From Acanthacorydalis orientalis (lineage: Eukaryota; Arthropoda; Insecta; Megaloptera; Corydalidae): a stretch of DNA of 64,000 nucleotides. The stretch lies in the NCBI GenBank assembly GCA_034766995.1, contig CM068318.1, positions 30,497,103-30,561,102 of the forward strand, written 5' to 3'. The translations under genes and the position numbers were made by a program. The notes under the pieces are model-generated. The model was given only the letters and a program-made list of their open reading frames with translations, was not told the origin of the DNA and ran no database searches. Within the stretch, counting starts at the first letter, position 1, and every line of letters begins with the position of its first letter. Below are positions 1 to 12,317 of the stretch, one piece after another.

Positions 1-369
1 AATAAAAATATTATATTATTTCATTTTTACAATACCAAGTATCTAGATTGTTTACAAAGAAGAACATATGTAGAACATAGGTTTGCAAAAAATTGCTTGT
101 GTAAAAAGAAATTATTGATATACATCGGAAACAAATGAGTAATATATTCGGTGTAAACATTTTTGGGTGGCATTAAATTGAATCAATCATAACTCGGTTT
201 TAAATTAAAATGTTTTTTCGCCTCTTTAAGATTTTCAAGTTCCAGCATTAACGTTTAAAAACGCTATATATCTTGTTCCAGCACTTGACGTAACCTCACA
301 AAACAGTAGTGAACATAATGGCGTCTGAAGAGTAACATATTAAACATTGCATACTTTTCGCATTCCAGT

Positions 370-665
370 TTAAAAAAAATATTGCTAAAGCAGTGTGAAT
401 GATTTCTTCAATTTTGGAAGGAAGTGTTCTAATATATAAAACATGTAAAAATGCTAAAACAATGGAAGAGGTCCAAAAATGTTTTATGCTTTATCAACTC
501 AAAGCCGCCATATTTTTTCGTAAAGGTATTGGTCAGTTACCTGACAGCTAGAGAAAAACTTTACAAAATAATGTGCGATATTTTGAGAATTGAAATGTAT
601 TCCATTTTTCGGTCAACCTTCATTTTCTATAATAAAATCAACGAATTAATTTTTACACCTAATAT
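370..665 (+). mobile_element. mariner transposase 3' end, decayed
   Basis: This is the C-terminal end of a mariner transposase plus its 3' terminal sequence. Reading across frames near 480-590 gives FRKGIGQLPDS followed by a segment ending in YFEN, which corresponds to the conserved mariner tail (…GI..LP.RW.K.I..NG.YF). The sequence from about 440 to 660 is clearly related to the reverse complement of 40119-40500, including the GCCGCCAT segment and the run ATTTTCTATAA, so the two are copies of one family. The right edge is the shared end GAATTAATT..TACAC. The catalytic core and 5' end are missing, and stops interrupt the frame. Confidence 0.6.
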
Positions 666-2128
666 ATAAAAAATATGAGTTGCATTGAGAAAAAATTAAT
701 AAAAAGCAAAATAATTGCATATACTTAGAGATGAAAATTAAAAATTTATTTTGTTTTTTTAAAAAAGTTACTTTGAAATATTATAATAGAAATTATTTCA
801 AATTCAGTTATTCATAGTATAACAAAATATTTATTATAATCTTATAATATATATTAAAATTTGACACTCAAATCAAACTCACTGGTCAATTACAGTAATT
901 GCAGTAATAGTTTCAAAATTAATCATTTTTTCACTCCACGAACCATAAAAAATTCTTCTGGTCAAAAATATTGTATAAATTAAAACTGATTAATTTTGAT
1001 TGTTATACATGCCTATTTCAATAGCTATTCCAGCATCTAAGAGCACCAAGGCCAAGAAAAATATATACCTTTAGATTTTTTATACTTTGGTGCTCTGAAA
1101 ATCAGAACACTACCGTGTATATGAACATATGCAAAAATTAAAACTAGTTTATAATAATTTATCGAATATTTTTGACCAGAAAAATATCTTAGGTTCGTTG
1201 AGTGAAAAAAAATTCGTTACAAATAATTTGGTTTTTCATATACAATATTTTTACGAAATTTAAATACTACATATTGTTATATCTCAACAAAAATATAATT
1301 TTGGTTAATATTGTGAGAAAAATACTAATTATAACTCTGCTTCTAATACAAATGAAATATTTTTTTTGAAATGATAATGTAAATAAAATAATTTAACTAA
1401 TGTCTATTCGAATTATCTTGATAGTTTGTTATTCGAGTTCACTATAACAAATATTTATTCAATCAATATTTTCTCTAATAAAAACAATGAACAAATATTG
1501 AAACTGTATACTGCCTTATATACTATTTTTATCTAAATATAAATCATAAATATGAAAAGTAGTAATTTTTATTTTCTCCCATATCAACAAAATAAAAAAA
1601 ATAAAAGTCATTATATATATATATCACTTATAGAAAGTATATCATTTTTTCTATGACATAAAAAAATATTTTTCAACATATGGCACCGCATCAATTTTTG
1701 TTAAATCGAAATTAGAATTTCAATTTTATCACAAAGGAAAATAATTTAAATTTACTTCCGTCTGGATGAAAATTAAACATTCTACTAAATAATATGTAAG
1801 GAAACAATATATGTATAATACGAAAGTTACAAAGAAATAACATATTAAATTGTATTTTTTATAAAACAAGAAGAAATTGTATAGTTTCTATAAAATTAGA
1901 TTTTAAATAACAGAAATGTTGACGTATATGAACATTTATTATACGAGTATAAATGTATAAAATGTATAAAATGTCGTATAAAATGTGAACTTAATTAGTA
2001 GAATAAAATTCCAATATCATAAAAATGAATTAAATTACACTCTTTTTAAACAAAATTAAAATCAGTTATTCAATAATTTTAAAAAATAGTTTTATGTGAA
2101 TTGTTGTTAAAAATTTGAAAACCATAAA
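666..2128. other. AT-rich sequence without a recognised gene
   Basis: I see no coding signature, exon-like island or recognisable transposon here. A short (TA)n tract sits at about 1613-1625. The sequence is low-complexity A/T with short direct repeats near 1950. Confidence 0.5.
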
Positions 2129-2130
2129 TA

Positions 2131-2948
2131 CGGGAGTGTATTGATAAGTTTGGTAAATTTCTATGATATGGCGCCATCATTCATTTCGTAATTTCACGGC
2201 TATCAACTGTCACTTTTCAAACTAGCATAGGCAAAATTTGAGCCAGAATCGACGCGTTGTTCACATTCTACAGATTGTTGAAGCGAGAATTGTAGCAATT
2301 GTCGCAAAAATGGAAAAAAAAACGAGCAGGCCTTTTTGCGTCGATTCGTCACCGTGGATGAAACATGGATCCATCATTAAACACCTGAGTCAAAGCAGCA
2401 GTCAAAGCACTGGACAATGATTGTTAAAAGTGCACCGAAGAAAGGGAAGACCGTTTTGTCGGTTGTGCAGGTGATGGCCACTATTTTTTAGGATTCTCAG
2501 AGAATCATCCTAATCGACTACTTAACAAAGAAAAAAAGATACTAGGAGCCTATTATGCAACATTATTGAATCGTTCGAAAGAAGAGCTGATACAAAAACA
2601 GCCAGGATTGTCGTACAAAAAAGTGCCATTTCATCCGAACCACGCACCGTCCCAAAAATAGCAAAATTGCATGAATTAGGCTCCAAATTGATTTCTTTAA
2701 AAAAATTTTTTTCCTATTCTAAGAAATTGGCCCCCTGCAACTTCTTCTTCTTCCCAAATTTGAAAGTTTAGCTCAGTGTAAAGATATTCACGTTAAATGA
2801 GAATGTCATCTCCGCCATGAATGTGTATTTTGCAAACTCGTTGGACCAAGTATATAGCTCTCAATGGAGACTATGTTGAGAAATGAAATCGATTTTTTCC
2901 AAAAATGTTTATTTTACTTTTTTATCATATTAATCAAACAACAAAACG
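2131..2948 (+). mobile_element. mariner, internally deleted copy (group 1)
   Basis: This is a non-autonomous, decayed mariner of about 0.8 kb, flanked by TA on both sides (2129-2130 and 2949-2950). Frames at 2330-2760 carry the catalytic half of the transposase: a motif like TVDETWIHH…TPESKQQS, then IILIDYLTK, HPNHAPSQ and FFFFPNL. These correspond to the DDxxW, D-N-A-P-H and Y-S-P-D-L-A-P..FxLFPNL signatures of DD34D transposases. The N-terminal helix-turn-helix region is absent: the 5' UTR-like part runs almost directly into the first catalytic motif. Several frameshifts and stops are present, and the Asp of the second motif reads as Asn. It is closely related to 4748-5538 and to the minus-strand copy at 49180-49900. 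Confidence 0.8.
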
Positions 2949-2950
2949 TA

Positions 2951-4747
2951 TTATTTGAAGCAAAAACTTTTGGGGATTACATAACTAATTGAACAAATTA
3001 AGAATATTACACATGAGCATGTTTCAACATTTTTGAATAAGTAACTAATAAAATTTGATAATTTTTAGGCTGATAATAAATATAAATATGTGAAAATTGT
3101 GTACATCTTAATTTAAAACAATATATTTTTTTGAAAAAAATTACAACTACAGTTCTTTGTATTAAGTAAAATTAAATTAATTTGTTATTTATAGTCAGAG
3201 GATATTTATCATATACAGTTGAACTGTTGACAACTCATTCCTTATGGATCAACTAAGACAGTCCGAAAATTCTCTAATATTATTCGCTTGATTTCTCGTA
3301 CAATAATAACGTAATCATAAAGTTTGTCTATTGATATTAACAGGCAAATAGTCAAAAAATATTTATTTTTAAATGCCTTAATTTGTTTTGTACAAACATT
3401 AACGTGCTTTTCTTAACTATTGTTAAAATCGGTTATTCGACTGAAAATCTTTTTTTTTTGTATTTTAATTTTATTAAAGACATAACGGCTTCTTTAAAAT
3501 CGTGTTCTTTGTAAAATTTTCATATTTTTAAAATTAGAGAACCACAAATTATTAAATAAACTGTAGATATTTGAATTGTCTGAAACTTAGTTTCGTCTAC
3601 CATAAATCTCATGATTAATTTAATGGAAACTGAGACACCATGAATTTGTGAGGATTGTTATATAATAACAGGATATATGAAACAATCGACTTTGCATTTC
3701 AATGGGGGCTGTTATCATTTTTTCCATCAATTGTTCGCAAAATACGTATATGTGTAGCCTGAAAATTCTTGCACGACACTTCTTCGAAAGACCCCTATTC
3801 AAAAACACAATTTTTGGATAGTACGTTTTTCTTGACATATACTTCTTATAAGAATTTCACGAGCAACATAGCAAAGAATAAATAATTTTTACATTTTTAT
3901 CCAATTAATTCAGATCAATTTCAGTTGTCAGATAATGACATGTCCAAACGGTAATGGCCGCAATTACTTTCGTAAAATTTTTTCGAAATGATTAAACTAT
4001 AAAATTAACTCTTATTTTCTTCTACGTTTGTGTATTTACAAATACTATATTTAGAAAAGAATAAATTTATGTGTGTATTTCTTAACTCCATTATCTATTT
4101 CCTAAACTAACAGCCGGGATCTACTTCCGAAATCAAGTTTAGTCAAATCAGATCAGGTTGACAGATTTTCAGGTTAGTCATAAAAAATAATGTTACAAAG
4201 TTGAATTTTGGAAGAATAGCATTTTCAAAGAAATGGATTTTTGAAGGATTGTCTTTCGAAGAACTATTTTCAGAACAAATATTTTTGAAAAAAATACTTG
4301 CAAACCTGTGGCCATGTTTTTGTGCAACAAGTAGTTGGTCAACAGATTTTTTTCTATTTCTTAAACAATTTTATGTCATAATATTCCAAATATTTGATAT
4401 TGTGTTTGATGACTGTTCAAATTATATTACTACTTAATTTTTCGTTGCTTAGTTTTTGTGTTCTATTGATGGATCCAGATTACATTAGTCGAAGAATCAC
4501 AGTCACATTAAATTAGTTTTACTTATGGCGTGGAACTTTCTAATGACTGTTCGTTTTGACGTCTAAGCATTTTAAGCACTTTACCATTACGGATCTTGTC
4601 CATATTTAATCTTCTATGTACTTTTTGTTAACTATAAGCTTTTGAAATTTGTTGTGTTGAAATTTGTGTTGTTTTTTTGAAGAGTTTTTACATTAGTAAT
4701 TGGTTGAAAATATACCTGAAACACGCTTCGAAAACGTACGTAATAAA
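2951..4747. other. AT-rich sequence without a recognised gene
   Basis: Two modest open frames occur (3620-3838 minus, 4201-4437 plus), but neither has a motif, Kozak context or splice signal that I trust. The stretch 4480-4740 is slightly less A/T-rich with no identity. I see no transposon ends. Confidence 0.45.
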
Positions 4748-5538
4748 AAGCCGTTGAATAAAATTGGTAAATTTCTACGATGTGCCGCCACCATTTATTT
4801 GGTAACGTCATGGACTAGCAAATGTTGCTTTTAAAATTAGCATAATCGAAATTTCAGCCAGAAACGACACGTTGTTCACGTTCTACAGATGATGGAAGCA
4901 AACATTTTAGCAGTTCCTACAAAAATGTAAAAAAGAGCAAACGTTTTTGCATCGATTCGTCATCGCGGATAAAACATGGATCCACCACTACACACCTGAG
5001 TCGAAGCAATAGTCAAAGTAGTGGGTAACGACTGGTTAAAGTGCGCCTAAGAAGGCCAAGACCGTTTTGTTGGCTGTGAAGGTGATGTCCACTGTTATTC
5101 GGGATTCTAAAGAAATCATCCTGATCGACTATTTAACGAAGGGAAAAACGATAACTGAAGCCTATTGTGCAAAATTATTAGGGCGTTTGAATAAAGAGGT
5201 GAATAGTAAACGGCTAAGATTTGCCCACAAAAAGTTTTCTTTCACCAGGATAAAGCATTGTCCCACTAATCGACATTCGCAAAGGAAAAATTGCACGAAT
5301 TAGGCTTCAAAATGATTCCTCATCCACCTTATTATCCGAACTTGGCTACGTACGAATTCTTCCTCTTCCCAAACTTAAACATTTGACTCGGTAGGAAGAA
5401 GTTCTTGTCGAATGAGGATATCATCGCTTCCATCAATGCGTATTTTTCAGAATCGCTGGACCAAGTGTATAGGCCCCAACGAAGATTATGTTGAGAAACA
5501 ATATCGATTTTTTTTCATACTTAACAAAGAACTCTCGT
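4748..5538 (+). mobile_element. mariner, internally deleted copy (group 1)
   Basis: This is a second copy of the element at 2131-2948, with the same layout and a similar length. Recognisable pieces in order are the 5' UTR-like block GTTGTTCACGTTCTACAG, the region around 4960-5010 that mirrors the first catalytic motif, DYLTKGKTITEAYCAKLL at about 5118-5175, a segment like FHQDKALSH near 5240, KLHELGF.MIPHPPYYPNL near 5290-5345, and FFLFPNLN. It lacks the N-terminal DNA-binding domain, as its relatives do. The right terminus matches the inverted form of the TACGA.GGT..TTTGATAAG end seen at 49180. Multiple in-frame stops make it non-functional. Confidence 0.78.
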
Positions 5539-5540
5539 AT

Positions 5541-6067
5541 TGCAACATCTTTATAAACACATTAAAAACGAATAAATTTAAATGTTAGAAATAAATTCTT
5601 TCGTAATGAATTTCACCACTTTTAAAAAATAACAAGGTTCATTTATTAATTAGTTTTTTAAAAAGAATTGTCACAATGAAATAATCGCAAAACATAAGTC
5701 ATTGTGATGTTGAGTGATTCTAATTGTTGTCATCAGATATAAAGTATAACATATTCTTAGTCTTACAAAAGTCATTAGAAACAAACAATGTTAATTATAT
5801 ACCAACAATAGTCTAATTACGAGAACTATTTTTTCCTACAGGTGATAACTATTATCTATTAGAAAATAATATTTTGTAGATTAAAATTATACTATATGAG
5901 TAATTAAAATTGATTGTGAAGTTTTTCACACGTATTAGAAAAATTTCAGAATTTTTAAAATGAACAAAAGTATTTTATCGATTCAATATTAGCATTTTTT
6001 TAATTTTTATCAAATATTTGTAGAAATAGATAACAATATTTTGTGAATTTTATTTTCATCTCTCTCT
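5541..6067. other. AT-rich sequence, nothing recognised
   Basis: No coding or repeat signature beyond A/T richness is visible between the mariner and the microsatellite. Confidence 0.5.
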
Positions 6068-6087
6068 ATACATACATACACACACAC

Positions 6088-6128
<41 letters not shown>

Positions 6129-6136
6129 GAGAGACA
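6068..6136. repeat. compound CA/TA/GA microsatellite
   Basis: CATA and CA units pass into (TA)n and end in GAGAGAGA. Open frames of alternating Tyr-Ile here are artefacts of the repeat. Confidence 0.95.
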
Positions 6137-6289
6137 TGGATAAAACTAGAGGACAAGTCAAAAACGTTAATAATATTTTTAAATCCACTTCTTGGATCCG
6201 AAACAAGATATTTCAATTATTAACGTGGAGTATTATTCGTGTAATAATTATATGTATATATTAAGTGTATGTAAATATATGTTTTCGTC

Positions 6290-6720
6290 AATTACAAATT
6301 TATAGGTATCTGCTTGAGTAGGTTGAGAGCCGTTAGTGCTTAGTGATAATGTATGACACGTTTGATAGAGTGTCGAATTGTCGGCTAACAAGGGTTGTCA
6401 ATTGATTGTATGCTCAGAATGAGACCCATTACATACAAGTAAGGATTAGTACAAATTTGTACTATCGCAAGTGCTGTAATTGCATAGTGACATCTGGCTC
6501 CGTTTGCTACACGAGACATCTGTTAACTTCGACTCGACTATATTGTAATTATAACGAACATTCACGTCGAATAGACACGAAACTCCAACATAGCTCTCCT
6601 CTCTTAACACTATTTGTCACATGAAACACATAGCTCTCTTGCCTTCTCTGTACGCAAATGTTTTGTATCGGTGTGTGTTATACACCATGAGCTGTTGAAA
6701 CAACAAACACATTGGATATT
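6290..6720. promoter_or_regulatory. G+C-richer island, candidate regulatory element
   Basis: This 430-bp stretch is clearly less A/T-rich than its surroundings and lies between two microsatellites. It has no convincing ATG-initiated frame and no transposon motif. It contains several CAAT/ATTG homeodomain-like words (for example TTGTCAATTGATTG near 6390) and dispersed CACATG/CATGAG words. Such islands in insect gene deserts are often conserved non-coding elements. The role is inferred from composition only. Confidence 0.3.
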
Positions 6721-6865
6721 AATTTCAAAGAGGAACTTGTTTATGATTTGCAATGACTCTCATGTCATTAAGGCAACAATTGCTTTTTAAGGTATTAATA
6801 ATTAGAATTATCTATTTGCTTGTTATACATGAATACATACATACTATCTTAATTACATACAAACA

Positions 6866-7063
<198 letters not shown>

Positions 7064-7384
7064 TATAAAAATGAAACAGTGCTACCGTTCTCTTGACTTT
7101 TATTCCTTCTCTGATTGGTTGATATTGGTCACGCAGTCCCTGTTTTGGATTGTTGATATCAGTCACAAGATATACTATTTCAGTGTAAAACAGATAAAAA
7201 AATTATTCTAAATATAGTAAATATAGCAAGTATTCACTGAAGCTTTAGATTAAAAAAATTATTATATTTTTTAACATTGTATTTTGTTATGTTAGTTTTT
7301 ATAATCTTTTACAATATAAATTTTATGACTTATATTTTACTCGCATTATTTGTGTTTATCATATGTTATTTTTTGTTATTTATA

Positions 7385-7479
7385 GGGAAGGGGCGAGCGT
7401 TGGCGAGCATTGTTGATTCCCTCCCCCTTCGAGGAGTTGGCAAACGCAGAGAGCAGGGAACGGAGCCCCTCTCTCTCTC

Positions 7480-7480
<1 letters not shown>
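7385..7480 (+). repeat. GC-rich GCGAGC module adjoining a TA tract
   Basis: A sharply GC-rich block in otherwise A/T-rich sequence. It contains GGGGCGAGCGTTGGCGAGC and ends in a CGGAGCCCC word. The same GCGAGC…GAGCCCC architecture recurs at 10200 and 30288 (reverse strand), and at 43468, 50270 and 54250 (plus strand). It probably marks the 3' end of a Helitron-like or other non-autonomous element. No coding capacity is visible. Confidence 0.5.

Positions 7481-7530
<50 letters not shown>
7472..7530. repeat. CT/TA microsatellite
   Basis: CTCTCTCTCTCT runs directly into (TA)n immediately after the GC-rich module. Confidence 0.95.
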
Positions 7531-7533
<3 letters not shown>

Positions 7534-7821
7534 TAAAATCACATTAAGCTACATAATATTAAAAAAGTGTGTAAATAATATCTTTTATTATATAATAATT
7601 TATATCGAAAAATTATATTTTATAACATATTAATAACTAATAACAAGTTTTAGTTAAATAATTATAAATAAATGTTTTAAAAAATATTTTAAAATTCATT
7701 CTTTTGACTTGGACAAGTAATATTGCTAATCATGCTTAAATAATATAAAAATTAATTTTGAGGTCGATTGACACCTTTTTAAAAAAGTATATTATCTGAA
7801 AATAGAATTATTTCATAAAAA

Positions 7822-7824
<3 letters not shown>

Positions 7825-7864
<40 letters not shown>
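7825..7864. repeat. (TA)n microsatellite
   Basis: An uninterrupted TA tract of about 40 bp. Confidence 0.95.
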
Positions 7865-7866
<2 letters not shown>

Positions 7867-8829
7867 TGTATATATTATATACTTATATATGTAAATGATG
7901 ATTTTTCCGGATCCATTTATGAAAGAAAGTCACGTTAACTGCTACAATGTAACCATTTATATATATCATAGAAAAAATATATTATTTGCTTAGAATAAAT
8001 TTTGTATTTACAGTACTTAAGTTGTATTATCTCCTGCATAAGTATTTATAAATTAATAACAATTTCGATCAATAAAAATCAACAAAATTCGTCCATAGAA
8101 TTACTGAAAGATCCTGCAAAACGAAAATTAAGTACTGATTATACAGAATTTTAGAATCATATGACAGTTTTAGTAACATTCATATAAAATAATAGAAATG
8201 TAGTTATTCAATCATTTGTTTTTTAGTTACTTAGCCTAATCGATGAACCAATTAAAGATATTTAAGTTGTTATAAATAAAATATTTCAATAATATTTCAG
8301 TCCAAATGATAATATGACTGAAAGTGACAAGATAATGCTATTTCAGAATAGAGTATCGTTTCCATTACTTTGCCATATTCGTTTATAATTTATATATTTG
8401 CTTACAAATTGCAATTTTTAAGCTTTTTAGTTTATTATTAACACATGGCCGGAGACATGAAAATATGGTTTTTGCTGACAACTCGTGAATCGCCAGAGAC
8501 ATATAATTAGGTTATTACGCACTGTGCATTAAATGCTGGTGGCATATAAATATATGTTACAATATATATATGCTATAGATGATATTTCCTATCGACTAGA
8601 CTAATACTGCGTGCTTTGATCATATTCAAAGCAAAAGATAACAGCAAATTTTAAACTTCAGCCCCATAATTGTCAAATATTACTTTTAATTGCTTTAAAA
8701 TAGGAAAAGTCACTAAAATGAGTAATTTCATATATTTATTATTACTCTGGATTATTACTGGCAAAATCCAAGTATAGTTTGAATCATTCATTAATTACCA
8801 TAGTTAAAAAGGAACTCAAAAATTTAAAA
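7865..8829. other. AT-rich sequence, nothing recognised
   Basis: No gene or transposon signature. The piece 8445-8545 (around CATGGCCGGAGACATG) is somewhat less A/T-rich and could be a small regulatory island. Confidence 0.4.
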
Positions 8830-9090
8830 ACTACCTGCAGCTACAATATATTCAGTCGTTCTTTTTTTGTGGGGCGTGGTCCTAAAATGATGTCCTGCAG
8901 TATATGTTAGACTATAAATAGTCTTTACTTTTTTTTGAGTAATTGCATTTGTAATATTTATGTACTCAGTGTCACTTGCGTGATTGAGACGAGTATTTCA
9001 ACAGCTCATTTGTCAAAATTGATCTGGCCGTTTTGAAATTACAGGGGCAGTTTTTTCGTTCCTGACGAAATGGCATTTTACAGCCACTAC
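8830..9090. promoter_or_regulatory. G+C-richer island with GC-box-like word
   Basis: The island contains GGGGCGTGGTC at about 8872-8882, which resembles an Sp/KLF-type site, flanked by two CTGCAG words. On the minus strand a frame of about 39 codons (roughly 8982-9098) is open and includes the residues KNCPCNFKTARS, but its upstream sequence has no polypyrimidine tract, so I do not call an exon. Regulatory function is inferred from composition. Confidence 0.25.
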
Positions 9091-9099
9091 CTTGATTTT

Positions 9100-10199
9100 T
9101 TTCTCAAACTACACACACGTTCTTAATAAAGAGATTAAGAAAAATCGTTTAACACCTTGGTTATCATAATTGGTTTAATCATTTGGGCTCTAGGTGGGAA
9201 CAAATGTACATTATTACAAACATACATACTCACACTCGAAATATTAAAAAACATACACACGAAAAACAGTTTCCTTCTTCTTTTGGCTTCGCCATAGTCA
9301 GGTAAAAAGTTTCACTTCAAATTTCATATTATTTAAAATAATTTGATATTTTAAAAGTTATAACCATTTTTGTAAAGCGAAACAACATAGTCGGAAATCT
9401 TAAAATATGCCAGCTACATGCATCAGTTTTCGCGCAAACAGTATGGACCATACAGTGTTAATATACAAAAATTTGAAATAAACGAATTAAACTTATCTTT
9501 TATTAAATGAAGTGTCGCAATAAAAATGTTTAAAACATTTAATAACTTTCGCAAACTCATATTATAGTAATTTATGTTAGTAAAATAAATTGGTGTAAAC
9601 AGAACTTAATTCATATGTATAAAATTGAAAATAATAAAAGGTTATATACGAAAAATGTAAGTAATAAAATTGAAAAAAATAAAAAAAATATTTTATGAAA
9701 ACCCATATAATTTGTAACAATTCTACTAAAAAAAAATTAATAAATTACTCATATTTTTACATTTACATATATCTCGTTTTAAATATTAAAAAAAATTATA
9801 ATTTATTTTAATTTTGAAATAATAATAAAAGACAATGAATTTATGAAAAAAAGGACAGATATTAACTATAAGCTAAGAAGTAAGAAAAATATTCATAAAA
9901 ATTCCAAGAATAAATGACAAAGAGGAGGCATTAATCCAATAGATGACTATCAGAAATAAAAGTTATGTATATATATATAAATATATATCCCATTGCTATT
10001 ATCATCTTATGGTAATAAAAAATATTTAGTGATAATATCATTAACAGAGTTAACAAGTGTGCGACTTCTTAGTAAGATTAAACATTGCGATTTAGATTTA
10101 AAGTAAAAAACCAGGAGAGGAAATTTATTGGTTTTACAAAGTAGAAGTTAGGCATTGGTACAACAATGTAGGTAATTCATAAAATATTTTTTTAAGAAA
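9100..10199. other. AT-rich sequence, nothing recognised
   Basis: Low-complexity A/T sequence. No coding, RNA or mobile-element signature is visible. Confidence 0.5.
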
Positions 10200-10275
10200 C
10201 CAGGTGGCTCTTCCCCCTACTTGCTACGCTCGCCGCCTCCCGGAGAACTCCGTCCCTTCTCATTTCGGGATTCCC
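10200..10275 (-). mobile_element. Helitron-like 3' end
   Basis: Read on the minus strand, the block is GC-rich (GGAGGCGGCGAGCGTAGC), continues through a GGGGGAAGAGCCACC word and ends in CTGG followed by T. CTRR ends next to a short GC-rich stem, inserted before a T, are the hallmark of Helitron 3' termini. The same arrangement ends at 30288 on the minus strand, where helicase remains lie a few hundred bases upstream. This supports the assignment, but the stem is imperfect here. Confidence 0.45.
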
Positions 10276-10452
10276 ACATATTCCACGAATCAGGATTCGC
10301 ATTTATACACAGACAATACACAATCGGAAGACGAAAATTGGTTTAAGGGAAACACCTAACACCAAGGTACGTCCAAAGAAGTGAAGAGATATATAACATG
10401 ATTCACACCTTTTTAAAATACGTGGAAAAAATTGTAGTTATAAAACACTCAC

Positions 10453-10585
10453 CTTCAGTTTCCTGTCCAAGAATAGACTGCACGACAATCCGTACGTTAA
10501 AAATCTTAATAATATCGTTATCCCCAGGATGCGGATCCTCCCAAGACATTCCCGCAAGAGGCTTCTGCTATCAGAAGCCAAAATC
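10453..10585 (-). CDS. candidate internal exon, unknown protein
   Basis: On the minus strand this 133-bp segment follows a strong acceptor (TTTTTTCAG, ending at 10586) and is followed by a consensus donor GTGAGT (starting at 10452). Its composition is far less A/T-rich than its flanks. One frame is open throughout (one base, then 44 codons), with a basic start and a hydrophobic stretch LGITILLRFLTYGLS. The plus strand of the same stretch is also open and gives a basic peptide (NPYVKNLNNIVIPRMRI) that vaguely resembles non-LTR ORF2 tails, so a transposon origin is an alternative. A perfect 7-bp hairpin, GCTTCTG-ATAG-CAGAAGC in minus-strand orientation, lies at the acceptor side. It sits about 180 bp inside the Helitron-like 3' end, so it could be a captured exon. 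I do not recognise the protein. Confidence 0.3.
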
Positions 10586-11320
10586 CTGAAAAAATATAAC
10601 AGTGGCAGAAACACAGCTAATAAGATCAGTGCTTACTACAGCGAAATTAATAAACTCTGAAATGCAAAGACACCACTATATGCACATCTAGATTTAAGTT
10701 AGGTTAAGTAAGTTCGTAAGTTAGTGATAAGTGTAGTGTAAGTACTAAAGTAACTCAATGATCACTGCCGATTTTTTGAAAAAAAAATTTCGGTCAACAC
10801 AGACATTTTAAAAACAACAAAAAGTTCAAATCTATAGCAAAATATAAAACTATATAAAAAAACTCAAACATCGGCTTTATGCAAAATACTCTGTACATAT
10901 TTTATATCAATAAAAATAATTTTATTTACTTATATATTTTGTAGTTATTATGATACCAATATCATAATCCTTCGTGAAAATTTCGTGTAACTTCAAGTGT
11001 CATTTTTGGTAATTAAATATAAAATCACTACATTTTTGTTAATGAAATGTTACAGAACTTTTTTTTATATAAAGAGATCTTATAAAGGTACAAGTAAAGC
11101 AGTCCTAACTAGTAGAGTAAGATATTTCAACTGAAATACTTACAATTTATAAGAAAATAAATACATCAACAAACACACATTATTAACTAGTAAAGAAGAA
11201 AACTATCTACAATATAGTAATCAATATATAAGAAAATATTTAAAATAGAAAAATACTAGATTATTCAAATTGCAAAAAGTTTTTATTTAACATTGGATTG
11301 TTAGCGGTAAATATGTATTT
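10586..11320. other. mostly AT-rich; mixed composition to about 10780
   Basis: The part up to 10780 is less A/T-rich and continues the island around the exon candidate. The rest is plain A/T-rich sequence. Confidence 0.4.
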
Positions 11321-11321
11321 A

Positions 11322-11400
11322 AATATATATATATATATATATGAAAAAAAGTCAAAATTTAAAAGAATTTTTTTAAAAAAACTTACATATTTTAATCTCA

Positions 11401-11449
<49 letters not shown>
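11322..11449. repeat. two (TA)n tracts
   Basis: TA tracts at about 11322-11342 and 11403-11449, separated by A/T-rich sequence. Confidence 0.92.
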
Positions 11450-11452
<3 letters not shown>

Positions 11453-12200
11453 TTTTCAATGTAATCTATTTAAATTTCGAAGAACTTGGCCCATCAGTTA
11501 ACATTAATAAATAGAAAAATAGTTCTAATTGAGTAAAATAACTACACTTTCTCAAACAGTACTATTGTTCTCGCTTTTAGTCTTTTGCATACTAAAACAA
11601 TAAAAATCAATCTAGAAGTAAAAACAAAGAAATTCATCATATTTACATATTTTACAATTAATATCTTTTATATCTTTTTAACCTCTTATTTAATTAAATC
11701 CTTATTTAAACTCGTTTTATAACCCCTATGTACATAACTCAAATAATAACATTATTCATTAAAATTTTCATAGCTGGTTTTAAATTCTCTTTTTATAAAT
11801 GCAGATATGTAAACTTGGAACATAATATTATAACACAATATTTTAACTATGTAACTAAAATGAAGGTTTAACTCAAATATTTGTATAAGTTTATAGGTTC
11901 TACAATGTATCTTTTTATAGTATATTGTTTGGATTATATTATTTTATTCATGAAGTAAGTCAATGTACTTTAGAAGTAATTCAATTTTATTTCATTATTT
12001 GTTCATTTTAAACTGATTTGATTTAAAGAAAAATATTTAAAAAAATGTATGTTTAACAAAGATGCATGTCAGTGAACATAAATTAATTTCCGCAAGTCCG
12101 AGTATTTTTTTTAAATGAAAAACAATTAATTATTACAAATTTTATTTTTTTTCTATACTAGTCTCTATGTAAAAAATTAATTAATATTTAATATGTATAA

Positions 12201-12205
<5 letters not shown>
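11450..12205. other. AT-rich sequence, nothing recognised
   Basis: No coding, splice or transposon signature is visible. Confidence 0.5.

Positions 12206-12241
<36 letters not shown>
12206..12241. repeat. (TA)n microsatellite
   Basis: An uninterrupted TA tract. Confidence 0.95.
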
Positions 12242-12244
<3 letters not shown>

Positions 12245-12317
12245 GTATAATAAATATTCTTTCAATAAATGTAATATTTATTGCATGTTTTTTTTAAAAT
12301 TTCTCTATGATAAAAAA

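Noticed and set aside
1036..1056. GAGCACCAAGGCCAA word identical to a stretch of the 57 kb mariner (57259)
   Set aside because: The flanking bases do not match at all, so I treat it as coincidence.
4201..4437. 78-codon plus-strand frame
   Set aside because: Low-complexity Phe/Leu/Ile composition, no ATG (it starts with TTG), no motif and no splice signal.
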